From positions 1-14,191 of the forward strand of contig CALAYY010000079.1 of assembly GCA_937895465.1 (NCBI GenBank): DNA of 14,191 nucleotides. Direction: 5' to 3'. The notes beneath the pieces are model-generated. The model was given only the letters and a program-made list of their open reading frames with translations, was not told where the DNA came from and did not search any database. The translations under genes and the position numbers were made by a program. Within the stretch, counting starts at the first letter, position 1, and each line of letters opens with the position of its first letter. Source of the DNA: an uncultured Clostridia bacterium (GTDB taxonomy: Bacteria; Bacillota; Clostridia; Christensenellales; DUVY01). Below are positions 1-7,736 of the stretch, one piece after another.

Positions 1-746
1 TTCATAATAAGACTTGGCAAAGCTCACAAATAAAAGAGGCGTATTTGTCTAATGGTGATCTGTATTCTATCCATCAAATTCTAAAACAAAAAATGATAGA
101 CGAAATATACAAACGAAACGGTGTAAAACTGCTGCTTGATGTTCCGACTATAGGTTTTGCAAAACGTGCCGCACCTTATAAGCGGGGAGACTTGATTTTT
201 AGGGACAAAGCGATAATCGAACCTTTGCTCAAAGAAAAAAAACTGCAGATTATTTTTGCAGGAAAATCGCATCCCAATGACTATACAGGAAAAAACATAA
301 TAAAAAATCTTTTTGATATGGCAAAACGGTATCCTGAATCGGTAGTATTTTTACAAAATTACGATATGCATATAGGGGCTATGATGACCAGAGGCTGTGA
401 TATTTGGCTCAATAATCCAATAAGACCGTTAGAAGCTTGCGGAACATCTGGAATGAAAGCAGCAATGAATGGCGTTTTAAATTTTGCGGTGCTTGACGGA
501 TGGTGGCCTGAAGGATGTGTTCACGGTGTCAACGGTTGGCAGATAGGTGATGGATATGAAGGCGCTGGCTGTGATGAGCATGACTCTAAGGCTTTGTATA
601 AGTGTTTGACACAAGAAGTCTTACCCACATATCAAGACAAAATAAAATGGGCGGGCATGATGAGAGAGAGCATTGCCATGTCAGATGTCAAATTCTCAGC
701 ACAAAGAATGGTTAAGGAATATTACGAAAAAATATACAGTTATTAA
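1..746 (+). CDS. glgP: alpha-glucan (glycogen/maltodextrin) phosphorylase, C-terminal part; 5' end outside window
   Basis: This is the C-terminal part of a GT35 alpha-glucan phosphorylase, which releases glucose-1-phosphate from the non-reducing ends of maltodextrins or glycogen in the cytoplasm using pyridoxal phosphate. The frame is open to the left edge (first full codon at 3-5, reading H-N-K-T-W), so the TTG at 45 is internal and not a start. Visible family signatures are GFAKRAAPYKR (about 168-200), FAGKSHP, VVFLQNYDM, DIWLNNPIRPLEACGTSGMK and the following LDGWWPEG. The lysine at 456-458 in GTSGMK is the expected PLP-binding lysine. The wording of these motifs fits the shorter bacterial/archaeal phosphorylase type rather than the classical GlgP/MalP type (recalled family knowledge, not searched). 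The stop is followed after 10 bases by malQ, so the two genes are probably co-transcribed. Confidence 0.93.
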   Translation, partial: HNKTWQSSQIKEAYLSNGDLYSIHQILKQKMIDEIYKRNGVKLLLDVPTIGFAKRAAPYKRGDLIFRDKAIIEPLLKEKKLQIIFAGKSHPNDYTGKNIIKNLFDMAKRYPESVVFLQNYDMHIGAMMTRGCDIWLNNPIRPLEACGTSGMKAAMNGVLNFAVLDGWWPEGCVHGVNGWQIGDGYEGAGCDEHDSKALYKCLTQEVLPTYQDKIKWAGMMRESIAMSDVKFSAQRMVKEYYEKIYSY

Positions 747-756
747 GGACTAATTT

Positions 757-2202
757 ATGAAACATAGCGGGATTTTATTACATATTTCAAGTTTGCCGTC
801 TGCATACGGCATAGGGGATTTAGGTAAAGAGGCTTATAAGTTTGCTGATTTTTTAAAAGCTGGCAATCAAAAGCTTTGGCAAATACTGCCTCTTAATCCT
901 GCCGGCGAAGATAACTCACCTTATCAGGCGTATTCGGCTTTTGCTGGCAATCCTTATTTTATTGATTTGGACGCATTATACCAACAGGGACTTATATCTG
1001 ACAGATACAAAAAGTTAAGATGGGACAAAGGCAATGTCAATTATGAACTGGTATATAAAAACAAAGACAGTGTATTAAAAGAGATATCAAAGAACTTGGA
1101 CAGAATTGATAAAGCAGACTTTAACAGCTTTTGTTTGGATAATCAATTTTGGCTTGAGGATTATGCATTATTTATGGGGTTGTATGAACATTTTGATAAA
1201 ATATCTTGGAATAATTGGAATGAGGATATAATTGCAAGAACGCCTCAGGTTATGAAAATGTATCAAGAGAAATTAAGAACAGAGATAGTTTTTTGGAAGA
1301 CAATACAGTATCTGTTCTGGTCACAATGGTTCAAACTCAAAAACTATGCCAACAGTCTGGGTATTGAGATAATAGGAGATTTGCCTATTTATATATCGTA
1401 TCAAAGTGCCGATGTATGGGCAAGCAGCCAAAACTTTATGCTGGATGCTAAAAAAAGGCTTGCTTGTGTCGCTGGAGTACCCCCAGATATATATGCAGAA
1501 AAAGGTCAATTATGGGGTAATCCCGTATATGACTGGGAATATATGAAAAAAGACGGATTTTCATGGTGGCTTAATCGCCTTATCTTTTCGCAGAAGTGTT
1601 ACGACCATATCCGTATTGACCATTTTATTGGGTTTGCCAATTATTATTCAATACCTGCAAATGCCGCTGATGCCGTTATGGGACAATGGAATAAGGCATA
1701 CGGCAGAGAATTATTTGAAAAGTTTAAAGAAAAAGTCCCTAATGCCAAAATCTTAGCAGAGGATCTTGGAAACAAAACTAAGGAAGTCGAAAACTTGCTG
1801 GAGTTTACAGGCTATCCAGGAATGGTAATATTGCAAAACTGGTATGATTCACCTGATGTGGGCAAGTTTTTAAACAGCCTAAAACAAAGTAATATAGTAG
1901 TGTATACAGGAACTCACGATAACAATACCATAAAGGGTTGGTATAAGTCTATTTCAAAATCAGAAAAGAAAGCGTACAGAAAAATAACAGGATGCAAACT
2001 TGATGTAATCAAGGCTATGATAAATTTGGGTGTTAAGAGCAATGCAGACAAGTTTATTGTTCCGATACAAGACTATCTTGAACTTAGTGAAGCAGACAGA
2101 ATGAATGTTCCTGGTACTAAAGGCAACTGGATTTGGCGTCTAAAAAACGATAAATATATAAAATCAAACAAAAGAATAGCCCGTTTGACACTGCAACAAT
2201 AA
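757..2202 (+). CDS. malQ: 4-alpha-glucanotransferase (amylomaltase), GH77
   Basis: The protein transfers glucan chains between maltodextrins (disproportionation) in the cytoplasm, making longer chains that phosphorylase can use and releasing glucose. Its 481 residues are normal for bacterial amylomaltase and there is no signal peptide. The GH77 signatures are intact. The N-terminus has SGILLHISSLPS and GIGDLG, followed by the SPYQAYSAFAGNP stretch (about 54-66). The three catalytic acids are D288 in RIDHF (nucleophile), E335 in LAEDLG (acid/base) and D388 in GTHDNN. The substrate loop GVPPD-AEKGQLWGNP-YDW is present at 240-260. The start is the ATG at 757, 10 bases after the phosphorylase stop, with AAGGA just upstream as ribosome binding site. 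Pairing with a phosphorylase is the standard arrangement for intracellular maltodextrin use. No terminator with a T-run was found after it, so read-through into the next transcription unit is possible. Confidence 0.97.
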   Translation: MKHSGILLHISSLPSAYGIGDLGKEAYKFADFLKAGNQKLWQILPLNPAGEDNSPYQAYSAFAGNPYFIDLDALYQQGLISDRYKKLRWDKGNVNYELVYKNKDSVLKEISKNLDRIDKADFNSFCLDNQFWLEDYALFMGLYEHFDKISWNNWNEDIIARTPQVMKMYQEKLRTEIVFWKTIQYLFWSQWFKLKNYANSLGIEIIGDLPIYISYQSADVWASSQNFMLDAKKRLACVAGVPPDIYAEKGQLWGNPVYDWEYMKKDGFSWWLNRLIFSQKCYDHIRIDHFIGFANYYSIPANAADAVMGQWNKAYGRELFEKFKEKVPNAKILAEDLGNKTKEVENLLEFTGYPGMVILQNWYDSPDVGKFLNSLKQSNIVVYTGTHDNNTIKGWYKSISKSEKKAYRKITGCKLDVIKAMINLGVKSNADKFIVPIQDYLELSEADRMNVPGTKGNWIWRLKNDKYIKSNKRIARLTLQQ

Positions 2203-2233
2203 TCAATTATACAAAAACAAATTGATTTGAGTA

Positions 2234-2261
2234 TTGACAGACGGTTTTTTTATAGTATAAT
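2234..2261 (+). promoter_or_regulatory. Sigma-A type promoter of the starch-uptake operon
   Basis: TTGACA at 2234-2239 and TATAAT at 2256-2261 are both perfect consensus hexamers, separated by 16 bases. The predicted transcription start is near 2267-2269, about 48 bases upstream of the lipoprotein start codon. It sits in the 113-base gap after malQ and drives at least the lipoprotein gene, and probably all six genes to 11634, since no other equally good promoter was seen inside the operon. Identification is by motif only. Confidence 0.8.
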
Positions 2262-2265
2262 TATT

Positions 2266-2287
2266 AGTAGTAAGAGGTGTTACTACT
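2266..2287. promoter_or_regulatory. Palindrome at the transcription start: candidate operator or 5' mRNA hairpin
   Basis: AGTAGTAA (2266-2273) and TTACTACT (2280-2287) form a perfect 8-bp inverted repeat around a 6-base centre, GAGGTG. It begins five bases after the -10 hexamer and covers the predicted start site, where a repressor would block initiation. Many maltose/starch operons of Gram-positives are controlled by LacI-family MalR proteins, but the centre here lacks the usual CG core. As RNA it would be a hairpin at the extreme 5' end of the transcript, which can also stabilise mRNA. The sequence alone does not decide between these roles. Confidence 0.5.
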
Positions 2288-2315
2288 TAATATAAAATAA
2301 AATTGGGAGGAAATA

Positions 2316-3629
2316 ATGAAGAAGAAATTTCTTGTTATGCTTGTAATAGTCTGTATGGCTATATCTGCAAGCGCACTTACGGCTTGTGAGAAAAAGCCTA
2401 CAATAAAACTAGATCAGACAGCGGTAACATTAGCCATGAAAGAATCAGTTTCTTTAGTACCGACTGTTTCTGATAAAAATTTGGAAGTTACTTGGTCATC
2501 CAGTGATGAATCAGTAGCCAAAGTTAATAGCTATGGTGTTGTTATGGCAGAAAAACTAGGTGATGCTACAATAACCGCATCAGTAAAAGGAGCTAAAGCA
2601 ACCTGTGCTGTTACTGTTGCACCTGTGGCTACTCTTAACGAGTCTAGCATTAAGCTGCTATCAGGTGAAGATGTTCCTCAAGAATACAATCAGGCAGAAC
2701 TTGTGGCTACATTTAACCCTGTCTTAGGTGCAACAGAAAAGGCAATTTGGACTTCTAGTGACAAAGCAGTTGCAACAGTTGAAGACGGTATTGTAACAGC
2801 AGTTGCACCCGGAACAGCAACAATAAAAGTTAAGGCACCTAACGGAGCCGAAGCAACGGCAACTGTTACAGTAGAAGCTCTTAATCTTGACCCTGCGGTT
2901 GTAACATTTACAGTTACAATTCCAGAAGCTTTGCCTGATTATGTTAATGTATATATGATTGGCAATAACACAGGTGACTGGGCAATTTTAGGTGATGCTA
3001 ATAAAATGACTAAGGATAGTACGGATAACAAAAAGTATTCTATAGAATTGACTATGGATTTTGTAGAGGATGAAGCATTATCTAGAAGCATGGCATACAA
3101 GTATGCTCTTGCAAGTGCCAACGGTCCTATTAACTGGTCGTTTGTAGAAAAAGATGCACAAGGTGCAGAGCTGAGCGATCGTACATTTTTTGTTAACGGC
3201 GGAGCTTCAAGTGCTCAAGACACTGTAGCTCGTTGGGCGGGAATACCCGGTGATCCTAGCTTAGCAGTAGAAGTAACTACAAATATGAAAATTATTCTTA
3301 ATATACCTGAAGCTACAACTGAAGATATTTATGTAATCGGCAGTTTCCCTGCTCCTTATGCTAACTGGGGAAAGACTGAAGATATGAAAATGACTATGGT
3401 TATCGATACACAGTATTCATGGGAAGGCACATTTACAACAACCGCTACAGATGTGTCGTTCAAATTTAATAACGGCAGCTGGTATGACGAAGATACAAAT
3501 CCTACCGGCAATGAAATAGTTTTACCTGAGACCATTGAAGGTGTAACTTTGGATGGTGGTAATATTAAGGTTGTGTTAGTTGACGGAGATTTGGTAATTA
3601 CCGTTACTTCAACAGGCTGGAAATATTAA
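2316..3629 (+). CDS. Surface lipoprotein with two Big_2-like domains and two starch-binding-like modules
   Basis: This is a 437-residue exported lipoprotein. A lysine-rich start and hydrophobic segment end in the lipobox LTAC, with C24 the likely lipidated residue. Two bacterial Ig-like (Big_2) domains follow at about 30-101 and 105-187, each with the family pattern W[ST]SSD..VA.V...G.V.A...G.ATI. The C-terminal half has two divergent repeats (about 195-309 and 318-437). Each opens with a V[TE]..V/I..IPEA strand, then VYMIGNNTGDW or IYVIGSFPAPYANW, and later a tryptophan-containing segment. This layout resembles starch-binding modules of the CBM20/SusE-SusF type, so maltooligosaccharide or starch capture at the cell surface is inferred. 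No catalytic motif is seen. It is the first gene after the operon promoter, with GGGAGG (2305-2310) five bases before the ATG, suggesting high expression. The exact CBM family is uncertain. Confidence 0.82.
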   Translation: MKKKFLVMLVIVCMAISASALTACEKKPTIKLDQTAVTLAMKESVSLVPTVSDKNLEVTWSSSDESVAKVNSYGVVMAEKLGDATITASVKGAKATCAVTVAPVATLNESSIKLLSGEDVPQEYNQAELVATFNPVLGATEKAIWTSSDKAVATVEDGIVTAVAPGTATIKVKAPNGAEATATVTVEALNLDPAVVTFTVTIPEALPDYVNVYMIGNNTGDWAILGDANKMTKDSTDNKKYSIELTMDFVEDEALSRSMAYKYALASANGPINWSFVEKDAQGAELSDRTFFVNGGASSAQDTVARWAGIPGDPSLAVEVTTNMKIILNIPEATTEDIYVIGSFPAPYANWGKTEDMKMTMVIDTQYSWEGTFTTTATDVSFKFNNGSWYDEDTNPTGNEIVLPETIEGVTLDGGNIKVVLVDGDLVITVTSTGWKY

Positions 3630-3642
3630 CAAACAACTATAG

Positions 3643-3685
3643 TTTATTCGGGGGCAAAAGTGATAGGATTTTGTCCCTGAATAAA
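3643..3685 (+). other. Strong intercistronic stem-loop after the lipoprotein gene
   Basis: The arms at 3643-3659 and 3669-3685 pair over 17 bases, 15 Watson-Crick and two G-U, around a 9-base loop. It lies 13 bases after the lipoprotein stop and ends 22 bases before the pullulanase ATG. No T-run follows, so it is not a typical intrinsic terminator. Because both mismatches against perfect symmetry are G-U pairs when read as + strand RNA, the + strand transcript is favoured as the functional form. A likely role is 3'-end protection or partial termination, giving more lipoprotein than pullulanase. Confidence 0.7.
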
Positions 3686-3707
3686 ACTAATTTTGATTGG
3701 GGATATG

Positions 3708-6458
3708 ATGAGAAAAAAAATCTTTTGTTTGGTACTAACGATTATTTTATCTATATCAATTTTTCAAAATGTCGGATTTTCTTTTGGTGAAAAAGAAGTA
3801 AAAGCGCAGACCGTAGATGTCGAACTTACCGTACATTACCATAGATATGCCCAAGATTATACGATATGGAATATGTGGTTATGGTCAGACGGCAATCCTG
3901 GTCAGGCGTATGATTTTGATAGGACAGATGATTACGGCGTATGCCTTACTGCTTCTATAACTGAAGGGGACTCGACCAAAAAAGGGATAGGTCTTATTGT
4001 TCGTACAGATACTTGGGCAAAAGATACGGCTAATGACAGATTTATTCCTTATGAAAAGATTGTTGACGGCAAAGTCGAAATTTGGCTATTGCAAGGTGAT
4101 GCTAATATTTATTATAATAGAGACGATGTGGATATTTCGCCCAAGGTATTAAGTGCCGTATTCCAATCGCAAAATGAAATCTTTGTGACTGTAACTGCAC
4201 CAATAACGCAAGAAAATCAAAACGACTTTGAAGTTTATGAGGAGTTAGAAAAAGTTGATATAGATTCTATATCAGCACGTATTGGAAAAAACACGATTAC
4301 CATAAAATTACTAAATGCGGTAAATTATTCAAAAACTTACACTGTAAAATCAGTGTATTACAAAGATAAGGCAATAAGTATGGAAGAGATTTTTTCAAGT
4401 CAAGAATTTTCAAGTGTTTTTAGTTATTCGGGCGAACTAGGAGCTATCTACTCAAAAGACAATACCACATTCAAAATTTGGGCGCCCACTGCTAGCAGCA
4501 TCAATCTCAATCTGTATTCTTCAGGCGACGGTAATACACTTATCCAAAGTCTTGCTATGTCAAAAGGAGAAAAAGGGCTTTGGAGCAAGACTGTTACAGG
4601 AAACCTTCACAAAACATATTACACCTATACAGTAACAGTTAACGCATTAGTTAATGAAGTGACCGACCCTTATGCAAAAGCTGCGGGGGTAAACGGAAAC
4701 CGCGGCATGGTAATTGACCTTGCTGCCACCAATCCTCAAGGCTGGGAAAATCAAGAAAGACCTATCAATCAGAATGTGACGGATGCCATAATATATGAAG
4801 CTCATATAAGAGATCTCACTATTGACACCTCATCTGGCGTCTCGGAAAATCACAGAGGCAAATTTTTGGGACTTACCGAAAAAGGCACTGTTAACAGCCA
4901 TGGTGATTTTACGGCGTTAAGCCATCTTATTGAAATGGGAATAACAGAACTTCATATTTTGCCGATGTTTGATTATGCAACCGTTGATGAAACAAGATTA
5001 GACCAACCTCAATTTAACTGGGGTTACGATCCACAAAATTATAATGTTCCCGAAGGCAGTTATTCTACCGATCCGTATAACGGCGAAGTGCGTATAAACG
5101 AGCTAAAGACTATGATTATGACTTTGCATAATAACGGTATTAGAGTGGTTATGGATGTTGTTTATAATCATACATCTCAATCAGCAGATTCTAACTTTAA
5201 CAAAATAATGCCAGGATACTATTATCGTATGAAAGACGGTGAGTTTTCCAACGGCAGCGGATGCGGAAATGAAACAGCCAGTGAACGGGATATGTATCGA
5301 AAATTTATGATAGATTCTGTGGTGTACTGGGCAAGCGAATATAAGATTGATGGTTTCAGATTTGACCTTATGGGACTTCACGATATCGAAACTATGAATT
5401 TGATTAGGCAGCAGCTTGATGAAGTTGATCAAAATATCATTATATACGGTGAAGGTTGGACAGCGGGAGACAGCACACTTAGAGAATCAAAGCGTTCTAT
5501 TCAAAAAAACGCAGCACAATTAGACAGAATATCAGTTTTTAATGATATCATACGAGACGGAATCAAGGGCAGTGTATTTTCTTCGACTGCGACTGGTTTT
5601 GTTTCAGGATCTTCTGGGATGGAAGAAAACATCAAGTTTGGAGCAGTAGGCGGAGTTAATCATTCTGAGGTTAATTATCCTTCTGATTGGTGGACATCTA
5701 GCCCTACCCAGTCAATTAATTATTCTTCTGCTCATGACAACAATACCTTGTATGACAAGCTAAAAATATCTGTACCTGATGCAACTCAAGAAGAATTGGT
5801 TAGTATGAACAATCTTGCCGCCGCAATAGTCTTAACTTCGCAAGGCGTTCCGTTTTTTCACGCTGGAGAAGAAATGTTAAGATCAAAACCTGACGGAAAA
5901 GGCGGATATGATGAAAATAGTTATAGTTCACCTGATTCAACCAATTCTATAAAATGGGATACAAAGACTGATAACAAATCCACTGTAGAGTATTATAAGG
6001 GACTTATTGCTTTAAGAAAGGCATTTGGACAATTTAGAATGGCTTCACCAACAGATGTCCTGTTTAATCTGCAATTTTTAACTTCTGCTAATAATGTAAT
6101 AGCTTACAGGATAACAAAAGAAGCTGCTGACAAAAGCAAGCAAGTTGTATATGTTATCTATAATGCCAATTCCGACGATACAATAGTTAATCTTGACACA
6201 GGTACTTATGATGTATACGCAGAAGGAAATCAGGCATCTTCTATTACGTTAAGAAGTGTATCAGGCGGAGAGGTCAGTATTCAGGCTAGGAGTGCTATGG
6301 TGCTTGTAAGAAATATTCAGGCAAACTTGCCTCAAAAACACCAATTTAAAGCTTGGCAAATAGCCTTGATAGCCATAGGTTCATTTATGGGCTTGTGTTT
6401 GATTTCAGGAGCTATAGTTTTAATCGTTAAAAAAGATAAAATATTTACAAAAAAATAA
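3708..6458 (+). CDS. pulA: Cell-anchored type I pullulanase (CBM41-CBM48-GH13), C-terminal transmembrane anchor
   Basis: The enzyme hydrolyses alpha-1,6 branches of pullulan, amylopectin and glycogen fragments outside the membrane. With the chosen start it has 916 residues. Domains in order are a signal peptide (1 to about 33); a CBM41-like starch-binding domain (about 37-140, VHYHRY...WNMWLW); a beta-rich linker domain (about 145-240); CBM48 (about 245-340, FKIWAPTA); a GH13 barrel (about 355-775); and a C-terminal beta domain. A membrane helix at about 882-908 followed by KKDKIFTKK acts as anchor. The type I pullulanase signature FNWGYDPQNY is at 436-445. Catalytic residues are D553 (GFRFD), E582 (YGEGW) and D677 (SAHDNN), with region I DVVYNH intact. 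The frame is open back to a TTG at 3693, but GGGG at 3699-3702 is spaced for the second of two tandem ATGs (3705, 3708), giving MRKKI as a normal signal-peptide start. The SBP gene follows 18 bases later. Confidence 0.95.
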   Translation: MRKKIFCLVLTIILSISIFQNVGFSFGEKEVKAQTVDVELTVHYHRYAQDYTIWNMWLWSDGNPGQAYDFDRTDDYGVCLTASITEGDSTKKGIGLIVRTDTWAKDTANDRFIPYEKIVDGKVEIWLLQGDANIYYNRDDVDISPKVLSAVFQSQNEIFVTVTAPITQENQNDFEVYEELEKVDIDSISARIGKNTITIKLLNAVNYSKTYTVKSVYYKDKAISMEEIFSSQEFSSVFSYSGELGAIYSKDNTTFKIWAPTASSINLNLYSSGDGNTLIQSLAMSKGEKGLWSKTVTGNLHKTYYTYTVTVNALVNEVTDPYAKAAGVNGNRGMVIDLAATNPQGWENQERPINQNVTDAIIYEAHIRDLTIDTSSGVSENHRGKFLGLTEKGTVNSHGDFTALSHLIEMGITELHILPMFDYATVDETRLDQPQFNWGYDPQNYNVPEGSYSTDPYNGEVRINELKTMIMTLHNNGIRVVMDVVYNHTSQSADSNFNKIMPGYYYRMKDGEFSNGSGCGNETASERDMYRKFMIDSVVYWASEYKIDGFRFDLMGLHDIETMNLIRQQLDEVDQNIIIYGEGWTAGDSTLRESKRSIQKNAAQLDRISVFNDIIRDGIKGSVFSSTATGFVSGSSGMEENIKFGAVGGVNHSEVNYPSDWWTSSPTQSINYSSAHDNNTLYDKLKISVPDATQEELVSMNNLAAAIVLTSQGVPFFHAGEEMLRSKPDGKGGYDENSYSSPDSTNSIKWDTKTDNKSTVEYYKGLIALRKAFGQFRMASPTDVLFNLQFLTSANNVIAYRITKEAADKSKQVVYVIYNANSDDTIVNLDTGTYDVYAEGNQASSITLRSVSGGEVSIQARSAMVLVRNIQANLPQKHQFKAWQIALIAIGSFMGLCLISGAIVLIVKKDKIFTKK

Positions 6459-6476
6459 AAAGGATGGGAGGAAAAA

Positions 6477-7673
6477 ATGAAAAAATTATTAACAGTCTTG
6501 CTTTCTTTAGTTTTTTGCTTTGGCCTTATAATAGGCTGTACACCAGAAGACGGAAAGAATGTTGTAAACTTGAAGGTTTGGGGTTCACAAGATGATCAAT
6601 TTATGTTGGGTGAGATGGTAGACTCATTTAAAAAAGCTTACCCTGAAAAGACTTATAAGATTACATTCGGTGTTGTTGGCGAGCCTGATTGTTATGCACG
6701 TGTAAACGAAGACGCAGCAGCCGCTGCCGATGTGTTTATGTTTGCTGACGATCAGATAATTAACATGACAAAATCCGGACTTTTATATGAAATAACCAGA
6801 AATACAGAGCAGATAAAGACCGCTAATTCAGCAGGTTCGGTAAGTGCCGCAACTATTGATGACAAACTTTATGCTTACCCTTGCACTGCAGATAACACCT
6901 ATTTCCTGTATTATAACAAATCTATTGTTTCTGATGAACAGGCAAAGAAGATGGATGATATATTGGCGGCTTGTCAGACAGCAGATAAAAAGTTCTTTAT
7001 GGACTTATCCAACGGATGGTATAATGCTTCATTTTTCTTGACGGCAGGATGCACTATCGATGTTGGCGAAGACGGAAAACAAATAGTTGATTTCAATAAT
7101 GCTAACGGACTTAAAGCGGCTGTTGCTATGGAAGCTGTTGCGCAACATGCTACTTTTATGACAGGTGATGATACGGCAGTAAAAACAGGTCTAGCTAATA
7201 ATTCTTTTGGTGCAGTAGTGTCAGGAAGCTGGATGGCAAATGATTTTAATACGGCTTGGAAAGAAAATATGGGCGTAGTAAAATTGCCTACGATTACATT
7301 AGACGGCAATCAAGTTCAGCTCAAGAGCTTTGGCGGAACAAAACTTTGCGGAGTCAATGCTTTGACTAAAGTGCCTGCTGATGCTATGAAGTTAGCAGAA
7401 TGGTTGACCAATGAGCAAAATCAGGTCAAAAGATTTAAAGACAGAGGTATGGGACCTTCTAATATCGTTGCAGCTAATAATGATGATGTAAAAGCTAATT
7501 CGATTATCTCTGTAATTTCAGAACAATTCAAATACGCTGTTCCCCAAAGCAATGTTTTGGGAGGATTTTGGACACCTGCAGAAGCATTTGGAAATGCACT
7601 TGAAACTAAAGATTATGGCGGAAAGACCCTTCAGGAATTGTTAGATGAAATGGTAACTCAAATACAGGCGTAA
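6477..7673 (+). CDS. malE: Maltodextrin-type extracellular solute-binding lipoprotein (family 1, MalE-like)
   Basis: This is the substrate-binding component of the carbohydrate ABC importer, tethered to the outer face of the membrane. It has 398 residues, normal for family 1 binding proteins. A short signal peptide ends in the lipobox IIGC with C21 as the lipid anchor. Family features include VWGSQDDQ near the mature N-terminus, FKKAYPEKTYKITF, the ADVFMFADDQ segment (about 85-93), LYAYPCTADNTYFLYYNKS (about 131-149), and the C-lobe VVSGSWMANDF and FGGTKLCGVNA. Maltodextrin specificity is inferred from these MalE-like stretches and from the neighbouring pullulanase, amylase and permeases. It begins with a strong GGGAGG site (6466-6471, spacing 5) and is followed by a hairpin at 7685-7716, both consistent with production in excess of the permeases. 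Confidence 0.93.
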   Translation: MKKLLTVLLSLVFCFGLIIGCTPEDGKNVVNLKVWGSQDDQFMLGEMVDSFKKAYPEKTYKITFGVVGEPDCYARVNEDAAAAADVFMFADDQIINMTKSGLLYEITRNTEQIKTANSAGSVSAATIDDKLYAYPCTADNTYFLYYNKSIVSDEQAKKMDDILAACQTADKKFFMDLSNGWYNASFFLTAGCTIDVGEDGKQIVDFNNANGLKAAVAMEAVAQHATFMTGDDTAVKTGLANNSFGAVVSGSWMANDFNTAWKENMGVVKLPTITLDGNQVQLKSFGGTKLCGVNALTKVPADAMKLAEWLTNEQNQVKRFKDRGMGPSNIVAANNDDVKANSIISVISEQFKYAVPQSNVLGGFWTPAEAFGNALETKDYGGKTLQELLDEMVTQIQA

Positions 7674-7684
7674 TTTAGTATTTA

Positions 7685-7716
7685 TGACCTTGCATAATTA
7701 ACTTTATGCAAGGTCA
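7685..7716 (+). other. Perfect 13-bp stem-loop between binding protein and permease genes
   Basis: TGACCTTGCATAA (7685-7697) pairs perfectly with TTATGCAAGGTCA (7704-7716) around a 6-base loop. It starts 11 bases after the binding-protein stop and ends 20 bases before the first permease ATG; the AAGGGG ribosome site of that gene (7726-7731) is outside the stem. The following sequence AATAATTTTAAGG contains only a four-T run, so complete termination is unlikely. Hairpins in the gap between malE-type and malF-type genes are known elsewhere to stabilise the upstream mRNA and reduce permease expression; the same role is inferred here. Confidence 0.75.
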
Positions 7717-7736
7717 AATAATTTTAAGGGGTTGAT

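Noticed and set aside
45..746. Phosphorylase frame read as a 233-residue protein starting at TTG 45
   Set aside because: The same frame is open and family-like back to position 3, so the gene is truncated by the window edge and the TTG is internal.
2201..2227. AATCAATT/AATTGATT inverted repeat after malQ as a terminator
   Set aside because: Eight AT-rich pairs with an 11-base loop and no T-run; it may be chance in AT-rich DNA.
6366..6458. Pullulanase C-terminus as a classical LPXTG sortase signal
   Set aside because: The motif reads LPQKH, lacking the required threonine and glycine; recorded only as a question in the findings.
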